DNA of 64,000 bases. Source: Syncephalastrum monosporum B8922. Taxonomy: Eukaryota; Mucoromycota; Mucoromycetes; Mucorales; Syncephalastraceae. The stretch spans positions 1 to 64,000 of the forward strand of contig JNEN01001280.1 in assembly GCA_000697355.1 (NCBI GenBank), in the 5' to 3' direction. Shown here piece after piece: positions 1 through 12,206 of this stretch. A program made the position numbers and the translations under genes. A model generated the notes under the pieces. It did not search any database, was not told the origin of the DNA, and saw only the letters and a program-made list of their open reading frames with translations. How positions within the stretch are numbered: position 1 is the first letter of the stretch; every line of letters begins with the position of its first letter.

Positions 1-145
1 TCGTAATTGTGGATTCACATCAGGCCGTTTCAGATACTGTATTGGCTTTCACATGACAACTCGAGAGTAATTCTTTGTGTCACCCCCCAGCGTAACAAAT
101 TTCACGTTTTTACTGCAGAGGCCGTTCTTCTCTTGTGCTTTCAAC

Positions 146-1543
146 ATGGCCCATTCAGAAGACAACATTCGTTCCGTCGATGAGGTATGTGTTTCTTGGT
201 TTCTTATTGAGGGATATACTAAGCCCTATCTCAGGCGGATAACTTTCATGTCGTGCCTTCGACCGCGAGCGAGGGAGAGGAAGAGCAAGACTTTGTACTC
301 GAGGAGCAGGCGAATCCCGAGGTGCAATGGAGTCCTGCAATGCTCTTCCTGGCGAATGCAGTCAAAACACTGGTGACGCCTGTCTTGAAAGTCGTCTTTG
401 CGCCCAAGGCCCAGAAGACGTTGATTAGAACGACAGCAATAGTCCTTGTCTTTTTATGGATCATGCTCACCAGTGTGGCAGCCTACCTCACGTTTTACCG
501 CCAGTATGTCCCGCGCACAGCCCACATTGAACCCATTTACTTTCAGTACACCGCCGAAGAACCTATCGCGGTCATTGACTTGGCTCGAGGCCAGACCTAT
601 GCGGTAAGATTTCTGGTAGGAATAGATAAACGCAGCGCGCTAATGCACTCCCTTGTTATCAACAGCCTTTGCGCCATGACCAGGCCTATGACGTTTCTGT
701 GCATCTGCATGTCCCGACCTCTGACATCAATTTTGACTTGGGCAACTTTATGGTCAAGACCTGGCTTCAAGCCGCCGATATGAACACCTTGGCCCAAGCA
801 AGCAGACCTGTAAGATTTATTATACCCTGCTCCACTCTATTCTGTGCCTAATCCTGGCTTTATTGACTTCTCATCTTCGTTTTTCTCTATCCGCCCTAGT
901 CGATCCTGAGATACCAGAGCAAATCCCATCGTATCCTTCACGTGATGGCCAAGGCACTGCCCTTGCTTGTTGGGTTTACCGAAGAAAGCCAAGTCATCTC
1001 CGTGAAGCTGATTGAGGGATTCGTTGAAAATAAGGTGGAGTCCTAATAATCGAATGCTTGTCCCACGCACTGACAGGAAATGCTCTTTTCCGCCATGCCA
1101 GGCCCGCCCGGTTAAGCAGGTCACCGTGTCCATCTCGAACCCGCGTTTGCAGGTGTATGATGCCGAGCTCCGCGTGGTGGCCGATTTCCGTGGCCTGAGG
1201 TAAGCGACTCTCAAGTTTGGGGCGTCACCCAGAGGCTAATGCTATTATAATGATCAGATATTACATGTACCACCGTCGCATTGTTACTGCGCTAGGCTTT
1301 ATTGTGATGTTCATGGTGATCGAAATGGTGTGTTCCGCGATTGCTTGGAAGTTCTTTGGCCAGAACGTGTGGAATAAGCTCAAGGATGTCATGGACGAAG
1401 TCCATCTCGCCGAACAGCAGCGACAGCAGCAGGAGGAAGAGGATGAAAAGCAGCGAGTTGCAGAGGAAGAAGAGCCTGAACGAGACTTGGATGACGACGA
1501 CGCCGTGTCCCACGATAACTTCCGCCAAGAACAAGCGCATTAA
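146..1543 (+). CDS. SEI1: Seipin, lipid-droplet assembly protein
   Basis: Seipin oligomers sit in the ER membrane at ER-lipid droplet contacts and control droplet budding. Model of six exons: 146-184, 235-603, 666-809, 900-1034, 1120-1199, 1258-1543; 350 aa. TM1 is about residues 80-100 (IVLVFLWIMLTSVAAYLTFY) and TM2 about 263-284. The lumenal domain between them carries family hallmarks: DINFDLGNFMV, RPSILRYQSKSHR, and GLRYYMYHRR just before TM2, the last split by an intron in phase 2. The acceptor at 1119 was chosen over the AG at 1079 because only it keeps VENK-VTVSISNP in frame. The C-terminal cytosolic tail is a Q/E/D-rich charged segment, probably helical. Topology and length fit the family. 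The product is confident; the start at 146 is the only upstream ATG that splices in frame. Confidence 0.9.
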
Positions 1544-1823
1544 ATGGAAATATAATATGAAACGCACACCCACATATCCATAGGCTTGTTCCATACCCCA
1601 CCTTATACATACGTGTCCATATCTTAGCATATATACTATATCAAAACAGAGCTACACTATCGTGATACACAAAGTAGGTTTTGTTTTCTGCATGCAAACA
1701 GACAAAGAACAAAGAAGGGGGACAGGGTTAATTACCAAAAAAAGTCAGCGCCCTTTGAGATAGTGTTGGCGGGCAGTTCCTTTTTGTTTTTCTACATACT
1801 CTTTTTACTTCTTATCCACAGTA

Positions 1824-3911
1824 ATGCACTTAACGATTCGACTATTGCTGTTCTTGTTATGTTTCTCTTCCGTGCATGCAGGCCTGTTTTCGTCTAGCAA
1901 TCCCTACATTGCTGCTGGTAGGGTTACTTTTTCTTTTCTCGCAGCGCTGCGTGCGTGAAGGCAGACAACAACCGTACTAAAATAAACTCTAGAATCCGTG
2001 ACGCTTTACTCCAACACGAGTTCCATTGACACGGTGGACTCTGCGATCGAGCCTCAGAATTACAAACAGAACATTGTACCCAACACGAATCTGACTCAGC
2101 CTGATGCGTCGGGTCTGTCCGTAAGTGGCCGTGGCCTTCTAATCCTAATGCAAATTGCAAATATCAGTCCAACAAACAAAAAAAACGATGATTACCGCGA
2201 TAGGGTGTTTTATATGATCGAGGACTGTCATGCCAAGTTACAAATACAGCCGGGCTTGCTCGACCTGCGCTTCTCACGCAGCAGCCCAAGATTGCGCTCG
2301 TCGAACGCGGCAACTGCTCCTTTGCCGACAAAGTCCTCTATTCGCAAATGGACGGCGCAGTAGCCGTCATCATCTACGATAGCATACCCTTCGAGAAAGA
2401 CCCGCGGGCGGGCCTCATGGTAAGCACCAATGATACCATAAAGTGGAAGGGAAGGAGAGTAATGAGTCCGGCGTAGGATATCCCAGCGAATAACATCACC
2501 ATTGTTGCTTATTACGTCGATCGCGATGTCGGGCTGGACCTACTTCGCAAGGTACAACAAGAGGTGCCTGTGTTTCAGGCGCCAGACAACACCTCCTATC
2601 AAAAGGCAACCAAGGTCGTCTTGTATCCGTCCATTGGCGGCTTCCCGAGTGCCTGGGAATTCACGCTGATTATTGTCGTGGCGCTCTTGGCCATCAGCTT
2701 TTTGGCATCAGGTTCGTTTTCATGTTCGGTTTTCCGTTTGTATACATGCTTGCCATATCCAGCAATTCGTATTCATATCCACCCGTTTTTGCCATCACTA
2801 TCACCTCTGCTTTGCTGCATTTCCGTCTACTGCTCTTACTACTGCTTTCACGGTGTCTTCTGCTCTTTTATGCACACTGTTACAGTCGGTATGCATTGGC
2901 ATTTGTGGCGCATCCGCCGAAGACAGCGACTTTTGTTCGAGAGTGGGCTTCTGCCCACACAGGCCGTCCCTGGTGCGACGCCGATCGAGAAGACGGTCAT
3001 TGACCCGTCCATGCTCACCATCTTCCCCACGCGCATCGTCGGCAGCAGCATTCACGAAGCGACGCCAAACGACCCACCCACAACCACAACCACTCCTACA
3101 ACCACAACCACACCCAGCGACCGACGTATGTCAGTCAGCTCCACACGTTCCGGTAAAGCGTTGCAGAACGCGGAAGCGCTGGCGGTCGACACTGAGGGAC
3201 AAGTAACTCTCGGTGACACGCCCGTCCGCACAGACGAAGCCTGCGTCATTTGCCTGGACGAGTTCTCCTCGGGCGAAACAGTGCGTTGTTTACCGTGCGG
3301 TCACGAATACCATTGCGAATGTATCGGTAAGCTAGAAAAAAGAAGATGAAAAAGAGAAGGAGAAAGAAAGAAAGAAAGAGGCAGATATCTTGGGAAACGT
3401 GTGTTTCTGAATCAAGCGCATGACAACAGATCCATGGCTGACCGTCAAGTCGGCTTCATGCCCGCTCTGCAAACACGATTGCTCGCTCGACGTGCCGAAA
3501 GCGGAGGCAGAAGAAACGGACGAGGGCATCGTCCTCCGGCCCGTGGTCGAGCCACCGCCACGCAGCCATTCGCCTCTGCAGCACTTGTTCCGCCGGTCGC
3601 CTGCGTTTGGCCCTACCATCCAAGCCGACCGTGCAGAAGAGTTCAGTCGGTCGTGGGTCGCACGCAGCCTGCCCCGCAACATGCGCCGGCAGATCAACGA
3701 ACAAGCAGCCGCCTTGCATAGCACCGCCGACGCGTCTGTCATTGAACTGCCTGCTCGCATGCAGACCCCGCCTTCTGCTAATCCGGAAGCCTCCTCTCCT
3801 GCCGCCCAACCCGCATCGCCACCCACTGCCTCGTCTCCCTCGGCCTCCCCTTCCTCTCTCCGTTCCCGTCTTGCCCGTTCGCTTCCGCGGTATTGGCGTC
3901 CTTCCCGGTAG
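1824..3911 (+). CDS. PA-TM-RING E3 ubiquitin ligase (RNF13/RNF167-like)
   Basis: A membrane-anchored ubiquitin ligase of the protease-associated-TM-RING family, which acts in endosomal, vacuolar or Golgi membranes. Exons: 1824-1917, 1993-2120, 2204-2419, 2477-2711, 2886-3326, 3430-3911; 531 aa. A signal peptide (LTIRLLLFLLCFSSVHA) is followed by the lumenal PA domain (KIALVERGNCSFADKV, VAVIIYDS). One TM helix (FTLIIVVALLAISFLAS) leads into a basic stop-transfer sequence (RIRRRQR). The C-terminal half is cytosolic, with a TTTTTP-rich linker and a complete RING-H2 finger. Its ligands are C344, C347, C362, H364, H367, C370, C382 and C385, and an intron splits it after CECI. The tail is S/P/R-rich. 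The substrate is unknown. All eight metal ligands are present, so the enzyme is probably active. Confidence 0.88.
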
Positions 3912-5374
3912 TAGTGCTTCTATTCTTCAACCGGTTTCTCCTTTTTTTTTTTTTACTTTCAGTTCTTTCGTCATCACTCTCAATCCTAACCCTCCTATTT
4001 CTTTTCTACGTCTGCATCCTTTTTCTCAATACTTATATCACCTTGGCATGTGTTACGCCGTATTCTTTTTTTTTTTTTTGGCTCCGTGGATGCGATGTAT
4101 TTCATTTTAGTGCTGAACACCCGAGTTTCCTCGAAGGCTGCGTCATTGTTTACATGTGCACCCGGGTTCATTTCTTCCTCATCACTCAGTAACAGGCTAT
4201 TTCACCCGAAGCTTTCAGGGTCATTCGAAAGGATGTGGCGTCTATACGCTGCTCGTAGCGCCCCATTTTTCTGCCTATTTTTGGCCCATATAACATGCTT
4301 GTTTTCCGTCTATACATAGCATCCAATGGCTTCGGTATGAAATGTACAGGGCGGCACAAGGCGTTGATCCAGTCTTTCGGTCCATACGTTTTCAACCTGC
4401 AACGAACGTGCCATAGATAATAAAGCAAGCCATCAACTGCAGGCACTTCTTTCTTGTGAAGACTTTGGTGGGACGGTTCCTGAGTTTTGATCGGCTACAG
4501 ACCTACGTAACTCACATAAAGCGTTTACACGGTCAAAAAGCATTGAAATGGCTACTAAGGTTGAGGGCTGCCCTTGGTATAGTCACATGCGAAGACTATC
4601 GTTTATCCTTTCGCTAGCGCGGAAAAACCCGTGCCTACTTTACCGCCACAGAGAAGGGCCTTCTCCTCTCGGACGTATTGACACATGTGGGTGGAGGGGA
4701 GAAAGGAGGGAAGTACATATCGTTAATTAATCCAACACGAACTTTCCCGGTGCATGTGCCTCGGAAGGCTGACTATCCTTACAAGTGAAGCTTGAATGAC
4801 AAAGGAAGACATCATTGACTTTGGAACGTAGGTTTGTATGACCCGTATATCCTGCATTACGTCCACGGATGCAAGTGATACTGTCGACCTTTTTTTCATG
4901 GCTTGCTGAGCGGTAGCTACGTAGGTGGAGACTTCTACGTTCATGTTTTCTTTTGTACCATGGACAGTGTTATGAGGCCTCACCAACCAAACACGGTCCT
5001 CATGCAGGGGCACGGAAAGTCTAATGCCCATACGCGCCCACTCGTGCGAAAAAAAAAATCAAAGACAAGGCCGGTAGAAAGAATCCCATCCTTATTGCAT
5101 TGATTTGCTGATTTTCCTTCTTTTTCTGAACTGCTGCCGGGTAAAATATGGGGCGTGAATAATGCATTAACGAAAAAGAAGCCATGATCTTCCGAAGGAG
5201 TGAAGGAAACAGAGGTAAAGAGGAGCGAGCCTAAACAAGGCACATGAGGCGAAAATGGTCTGCATGTGGGCCGATGGTTTTTAAAAAAGAGAAAAGGTGG
5301 GAAAGCTCGGCGTCTTTTTTCACACAACTCTTTCGTTTTCCACTTTATTTTTCTGATCTTTCATTTTACATACG
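3912..5374. other. Intergenic region, no gene supported
   Basis: This 1.46-kb spacer runs from the RING ligase stop to the PEP carboxykinase start. It holds T-rich tracts (around 3943-3952 and 4066-4079) and only short ORFs with no recognisable protein. The last 150 bases are pyrimidine-rich, as in other leaders in this window, and are the likely PEP carboxykinase promoter and 5' leader. No RNA gene was seen. Confidence 0.6.
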
Positions 5375-6017
5375 ATGGTCAATCCTGCTGGTTTCCGTCC
5401 TGGCTCACCCTATCGCCCTGGCTCGCCCGCCGGGCGACCGCACTCATCTGGATCGATGCACACCAAAGTTGAGGAAGAGCTCCACGAGATGGCTGGCATC
5501 GACTATGACAAGGTCACGATCAAGCACAATCCTTCCGTGCCCGTCCTGTACGAGGAGGCGCTGACCCACGAGGTTGGCACCGTCATCTCGTCCGCTGGTG
5601 CGCTGTGCTCCTACTCTGGCAAGAAAACAGGCCGTAGTCCCAAGGACAAGCGTATCGTCGAAGAAGATGTATCTGGCAAGGACATTTGGGTAAGGATTCG
5701 CACTTCATTTTTAGTGGTTCTGTTCGGAAATCTCAACATCTGTCTACTAGTGGGGTCCTGTGAACACCAAGATGAGCGAGCGCGTGTTCTTGATCAACCG
5801 AGAGCGTGCGATTGACTACTTGAACACTCACCCACGTCTGTATGTGTTCGATGGCTTTGCTGGCTGGGACCCCAAGTACCGCAAGAAGGTGCGCGTGATT
5901 GCATCGCGGGCCTACCACATCCTGTTCATGCGAAACATGCTGATCCGCCCCACGGAGGAGGAGCTCGAAAACTTTGGCACGCCCGATTTTACCATCTTCA
6001 ACGCTGGCGAATTCCCA

Positions 6018-6052
<35 letters not shown>

Positions 6053-7278
6053 ATCGGTGTCGGTGAACTTTAAACGCCATGAAATGGTGATCCTTGGCTC
6101 GGAATATGCCGGCGAAATGAAGAAAGGGGTACGTAACTAACAAGGAGACAAACAAATATACACCTCTTTGTTTTTTTTTTGTTTTTGTTTTTTTTACTGA
6201 CCCATGGTACCCCACATAGATTTTCACGGTTATGCATTACCTGATGCCCAAGGCAGGTGTGCTCTCGCTCCACTCGTCAGCGAACGAAGGACCCGACGGC
6301 GATGTGTCGCTCTTTTTCGGTTTGTCGGGTACGGGCAAGACGACACTGAGTGCAGACCCGAAGCGTAGCCTGATTGGTGACGACGAGCACTGCTGGAGTG
6401 ACACGGGCATTTTCAACATTGAGGGCGGCTGCTATGCAAAGTGCATTGACCTTTCCGCGGAGAAAGAGCCCGAGATCTACAATGCGATCCGTTTTGGCTC
6501 CGTCCTGGAAAACGTCGTACTCAACGAAGACTCCCGTGTGGTCGACTACTCGGATGACTTCTTGACAGAAAACACTCGTTGCGCTTATCCCATTGGTACG
6601 TACAAAAAGAAAAAGGAACTGAAAAAAGGGGGAAAAACAGGCCACTCACGCTGTGTCCCAGATTTCATTCCCAACGCAAAGATCCCATGCATGGGCGGCC
6701 ATCCGAAGAACCTGATCTTGCTCACCTGTGATGCGTTTGGCGTCGTCCCGCCCGTGTCTAAGCTTACACCCGACCAAGTCATGTACCACTTTATCTCCGG
6801 CTACACCACCAAGGTCGCCGGCACTGAGGACGGCATTACCGAGCCAACCCCGACGTTCTCAGCCTGCTTTGGTGCACCCTTCCTGGTCCTCCACCCCCAG
6901 AAGTACGCCACGATGCTGGCCGAAAAGATGTCGACCCACAAAGCGGATGCATGGCTGATCAACACGGGCTGGATCGGTGGCAAGGCCGGCACGGTCAAGC
7001 GCTGCCCGCTCAAGTACACGCGCGCCATTCTTGACGCGATCCACTCGGGCGCGCTTGCCCAAGGCGAATTCGAGACGTTCGAGACGTTCCAGTTCCAGAT
7101 CCCCAAGCATGTCGAGGGCGTCCCGGCTGAGATCCTGCACCCACGCAAGGCCTGGCAAGGCTCGCCTGCCGAGTTTGATGCTTCGCTCCGCAGCGTGGCC
7201 ACCATGTTTGCTGAGAACTTCAGCACGTTCAAAGATGAAGCTTCTCCGGAAACCTGCGCCGCTGGCCCTCAGTTGTAA
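5375..7278 (+). CDS. PCK1: Phosphoenolpyruvate carboxykinase (ATP)
   Basis: Catalyses oxaloacetate + ATP to phosphoenolpyruvate + CO2 + ADP, the committed step of gluconeogenesis in the cytosol. Exons: 5375-5689, 5751-6128, 6220-6595, 6662-7278; 561 aa, close to the roughly 550 aa of fungal ATP-type enzymes. Visible motifs are [19 protein letters not shown] (across intron 1), [17 protein letters not shown], the P-loop [11 protein letters not shown] near residues 265-275, and [21 protein letters not shown]. The P-loop and length exclude the GTP-type enzyme. The N-terminus has a Pro/Gly/Ser-rich extension ([17 protein letters not shown]) before the conserved core. Intron 3 (6596-6661) is 66 nt and has no stop in frame, so retention would insert 22 Lys/Gly-rich residues; the donor and acceptor are good and the spliced form matches the family. 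It converges on the diacylglycerol kinase gene. Confidence 0.95.
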
Positions 7279-7530
7279 TAAAAAAACACCAACAGTTGCA
7301 AATAAAGACGAAATTGCGTAAGATGAGAATGTAGTATTGATTAAATTGAACATAACTTATTTATATATACGATACGGTATGAGCAAATGTATGTGCTATA
7401 GAAAGTACGTAGTATGGATATGGTACAAGCAGAAAGATAGGAAGGGAGGTTCTATCCACGAACAAGTATATGTAAGTAGTAAACAGGAATATTGAAAGCA
7501 AAAAAGAGAATGTAAAGGTGGCAAGGCAGT

Positions 7531-9325
7531 TTAACCCTTTTTCTTGTCATCGGTTGAGTTGGCGCGTTCATCGCGTACGATACGTGCGAGATGATCTCCA
7601 TCGGCGCGGCCAAGGGTCCAGATCTGGGCAAAGCGCTTGAACTTGAGCCGCTTGGGATCCTTGATGATATAGAATTCGCCGTCGCACATGATGCAGATGA
7701 TGTTGCTTCGGTCATAGTGGTTACGCCGGAATAGGTCGAACCAAGACGAACTTCTTTGATTTTCTTCCTTGGGCGCACGAAAGACAATATCAAAGGGAGT
7801 TGCAATCTGGGCAAGACGCGACACGTGGTGACGAAAGTTGGCGAGCTTCTTGAAATAGCTGTACAGATCGTTGATTACCATGATCTCCATCTTGCCGTCG
7901 TTGGCCCGCTGCGGCGTCCATGCCTCTGGATCGGTCGGGCCTTTGCGCCCCTCGACCGACTCCAAACCGGACTTGGCCTCGCCCCACAAATCGACTTCGC
8001 GGCCCCAGATATGCGGGATGTTTTGAATGACAAAGTCAATAGGGTGCTTTGTCATAGTTGGGATGCCCTTGTTGTCGTTTTCGCGTGGCTTTCCTTCGGG
8101 GGATGGGCAGTGGAGGACGGTTTCGCCTTCGTGTTCGATGCTGGAGATGAAGCGCGTGAGAGGAGGAAAGCGACGCCAAAAGACCCACTTGGCGCTCTCA
8201 CGAGTATAGACGAGCATATTGGCTAAACGGTTCCCAGCTCGGTGTTTTTCGAATCCGCTGCCCACGTAGCCCTGCACGCCAATCGACATGTAGTTGCACA
8301 TTTTGCGTTTCAGCGCGGTGGGCTGGCCCACCTCTTTGGAGTTTTTCCGCACCTCCGCCACGTCGTGGCCGTCCTCGCGGTCAGGGCCAGCTATACGGAC
8401 GTAGCCGCTGTCGTAGGCTTCCATCTCAACTTCCCAGATATCGAGGCGCGCGGCGTCACTGCATTCGAGTCGATCAAGGATGAGGGTTTCGAGGTTGGAG
8501 AGGCGCTGGCCGAGCACGTCCTTGTGGGTGATAGTACGACCCCAGCCGAGGACCTGGCTAAAGTCGTTACCGGTGCCGAACGGAATACAGGAGAAAAAGA
8601 CGAGATCAAGATCGATTTCATGCGCGACAAGCATCTCAAAGACGCTCATGACAGTGCCGTCTCCGCCTGCGCTCCAAACGTGCATGTGACGGTGGCGCAC
8701 GCGTTCAGGCATGCGCTTGTTCGCGCCTTCATTGATGTCTGGAAGCTGACCGAGCTTGATCATGCTTTGTATCATCAGGATGCGATCAAAACCGGCTTCG
8801 CGGTCCTCGGGGTCGAGGATGTTATGGATTTCGACTTGGATCTGGGGGAGCTGGCGGAGGCGGAAATGCTGGATGGGCAAGTGGATCAAATCGCTGCCCT
8901 TTTGATCGCCCGAGAGCGGGTTCACAAAGATGAAAAGATACGCACTGGGTCGACCTTCGGCATCGCTGTCGGCTAAGCGAACGGAGGTGTCAATGCGTCC
9001 GAGCGGGTGGGGTCGGGTCTGGGGCTGGCTTTCTTCGACTTCACCTTCGTTTTCGTGAATGCAAGACGTCGTGGTGGTGGTGGCTGCACTGGAGACGGAT
9101 GAGATGCTCGCGAGGCCTGTGGGATTACGTATGAGCAAAAGAATTTCGCTCCGCAGCATCATTGAATGTATATGTGGGTGTACCTGGTGACGACTGTAAG
9201 TCATTATTCTTTGAAGGCAATAATTCGGCAGGCGGTTCGTTTATTTCGATATCAGATGGTTTGTGGGATATTGGATAGACAATATCCTGGTCTTCTGCTT
9301 GGGGGTATACAGTAGGTGATGGCAT
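7531..9325 (-). CDS. Diacylglycerol kinase
   Basis: Phosphorylates diacylglycerol to phosphatidic acid, linking storage-lipid and phospholipid synthesis. Two exons on the minus strand: 9325-9184 and 9116-7531; 575 aa. The DAGK catalytic domain begins with YLFIFVNPLSGDQKG, carries the nucleotide loop SAGGDGTV and the signature IPFGTGNDFSQVLGWGR. The accessory domain follows (MCNYMSIGVQGYVGSGFE, then NFRHHVSRLAQIATPFDI). No C1 or EF-hand domain precedes the catalytic core, as in compact fungal forms. The intron joins SSPG to LASIS in phase 1. An alternative start at 9204 without splicing would read through the intron, which has consensus ends, so the 9325 start is preferred. The 3' end lies 252 bp from the converging PEP carboxykinase stop. 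Confidence 0.9.
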
Positions 9326-12206
9326 GACAGGTATGAGAGAGAAGCAAAAAAAAAAAAAGAGAATCCAAGAACCAAGTGCTTGCTTTTTTATTGTTTTCCC
9401 TATGAGTGTGCCATTACATCACATGAAGTGCGGAAGGTCTTCAGTGTCAGAATTCTTTGCGCTTCGATCCACCAATCGGCGCAAAGCGGCAAAACACTCT
9501 GGAGCTTTTCCATTTGCGCTGTTTGCGACTCATAATTTCATGCCATGTTCTTCTCAAAAATTCGCTCGCCTGTCGATCCTGCAGTGTATTTTTATATCAT
9601 GTCAGAGAAGCAGTGGTATAATACTTCTCTCATCTAGACGCTAGCGTGAACATTCTAGAGGGATAGGGAAAAGCAAACCATGAGACAAAGCACACGACAT
9701 CATATCACGTGAGGCTGCAGTACCATTGGTTACTGCCACGGTTATTTTCTATAGCTCACCATGAAGGACTTATTTCGTCAAATATGGGAAAGGAAATAAA
9801 AAAAAGGTGAAATGAGGCCCTTGTCCTCAAAAGTCAAGCCAGGAGCGCGGATGGAGCGCCGTGTGTCGTCATGCCTTGATTTTGATTGGCTCAAGGCGCC
9901 GCATTTCACCTTACACATATCTTTTTTGGTCTCTTCGATACGGTTGTGTGTCCTCTTTCAGTAAAACTCGATCTGCAATGATATGCCCCCCCCTATCCAA
10001 GTCGTCTTTTTTTTTTCTTCTTCGCATACACGTACGTTTGACGCCGGCGTGACGTTTCCAATTGTAATACTGATTATCATGAAGAATAGACTCATGGCGT
10101 GTGTTTCCCGTTTCGCCTCTGTTTTCCTAAACATGTTTACAGAAATTTGAATGTCACAACAGTGACGACTCTATCGAAGTGGACTGCTTTGGTCATGAAG
10201 ACTGTTCCACTAAAAATGGTCGAGTGCTTTCCGCAAGCATGCAAGTCGTATCACGTCTGTTATGCAGACGCACCCCTTTGAATATATAAATTGTACACGA
10301 TACCGGCTGTGGATATATCTCCAAAATGAAGTAATTCACTATACTCAGAGTTTCTAGTTTGTATATCCAAGCCAATGAACGACAGGCTCTGTTTCAGACG
10401 CCATCCGCCAACATATACATGAAATTATCTTCAGACGGCACGGAGAGAACATATGCTCACGTACCCGTCAGCTTATGAGAAATTTAATTGATACACAAAG
10501 AAGCTGTCGATTGTCATCCGATCTCCACTTACAGTGTATCACTCTTATGGATATAATTGGTGCGCTTTCATTCATCGCGTCACCCGGGGCGCATCTCGAG
10601 GACCCGAAAAAATACTGTATGTGGACCATATACATACGATGACCAAGCTTACCGCAAAGTAATGTGACAGACCGTTACTGAACATACATTTGGCACGAAA
10701 CAAGCTTATTACTTACACCACGCCATATTTTTTTTTCGGATGATAAGTCTTGGTAAAAGCAGAGAATTCTATGTCGCAGAAAACTAGGGTTCTCTTTTCA
10801 TGACTATTTACGTATGTGCAATCTCCTGTGACAAAGGCTGCGATCACTTCTTCAAGGTGTTTTTGCGGCACGCTTTTGAAATTTGCGGGTGAACCGTAAG
10901 ACGAACTCTCAAACTGGGATTTTGAATCGCCTACTCAAGCGTGTTTTGGCAGAGAAAGCCTTTTCTGGCATATGGATTGGTGGCGATACAAGTATATACT
11001 GCTATTCATGGAGCATCCATTTCGTTACATAAGCAATTGAGTATATCAATCCCGTGACACGACCGTCTGCTTGTCTACCGTTGACGACGGCGCTCGTCAC
11101 AGGCGCACTCAACCGTATATTTAGGGCTTAGGTAATATACAGTACTGTATGTCAAAAGTGATATATTCATGTAGTCAGTTGGATGGGTTACAGCTACGAA
11201 AAGGCATGCATACATAAGCATGCAGCTGGGGTAGGTTGATGACGTCTGAAGGCCAAATATATATGCATGGCGCGCACCAGGTGGTACCCTTCCATTCTAT
11301 CGTCATGAATATTGCGTTGTACAGTGAGTAATGCAGGTGCTGAGTAGGGTATGATTGAATAAAATGGCATGAAGCACAGGCAAGAGAAACCCTTACGGCA
11401 TTCCAGAAATTATAATAAAGCCGAGCTTTCATAAATTATGCGCTGTGAATACAATATCCTCTTTGTATTTTCTGTTTGCTCTCTCTCCCTTCTATCATAA
11501 TTAGACACGAACTGGCGATGTGCTTTCACTTCTTCTTCTTGCATGTGTAGGTTCTCTGCTTAAATCGGATAGACTGGGAGAAAGGGGGAGTGGTGCACAG
11601 TGATGATAGGCATCATTATTTTATAGGTACTAGGTTACACGAAACAAGGCACTGCTATTCGTGGTTACCATGATCTAAATGCCGTGATGCAGTAGTAGAT
11701 GCTTCAACGCGTTCTTTTCTGGCTGAAGAGGATGGCATAGGTTGGATAAGGGTGGGAAGCAGAAGGATGTAGAAAAGGGAGTATGGTTTAGACGCGCTTT
11801 ATTCGCGTTTAATACGCGTGAAAAAGCAGTCCTTCGACAGACGGATAGGTCCCCTCTCTCGCTCAGTGGTTTGACACCCCCACCCTACCTGGATTATATC
11901 AGTTCAACTCCACTCCTACTCGCCTGTTGTTCTCTTTTTTCCACATCAGTCCTTGTGCGGAATATTACCTTTCGCCCGATTCAACGCATTCCGCACTTCA
12001 ATCTACCCACAACGACCTCTCGATCTACTCTAACGCCTCAATCTACAACCGACCGCCCGCCTTTCGATCCAAGCCCTTTTTCTATTTTTTTTTTATTTTG
12101 GACCATCGTGAGCAGTTGTCCAGCACACAGCAACCACCACCCATAAGCCACTCATACCTTCAAGCGACACACCTCTTTCACCTCTCCTTGACTCCAGCTG
12201 CCGATC
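9326..12206. other. Long AT-rich intergenic region, no gene supported
   Basis: A 2.9-kb divergent spacer between the diacylglycerol kinase and Itc1-like starts. ORFs are all short, mostly 60-106 codons, and none resembles a known protein. An inverted CCAAT box (ATTGG) lies near 9724. From about 11850 to 12200 the sequence turns strongly pyrimidine-rich, which looks like the Itc1-like gene's promoter and leader. ORFs there (for example 11742-12146) read through C/T-rich leader and are not convincing. No tRNA cloverleaf was recognised by eye. Confidence 0.55.

Noticed and set aside
1035..1079. Seipin intron 4 ending at the AG at 1078-1079
   Set aside because: This acceptor puts the downstream sequence out of frame. 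The AG at 1118-1119 restores VTVSISNP and the rest of the family pattern.
8242..8976. 244-codon plus-strand ORF inside the diacylglycerol kinase gene
   Set aside because: It is the complement of a strongly conserved coding region. The minus-strand frame has clear DAGK motifs and the plus frame has none.
11742..12146. 134-codon ORF upstream of the Itc1-like gene
   Set aside because: It runs through CT-rich leader, shows low-complexity Ser/Pro/Thr composition, and lacks any domain or sensible start context.
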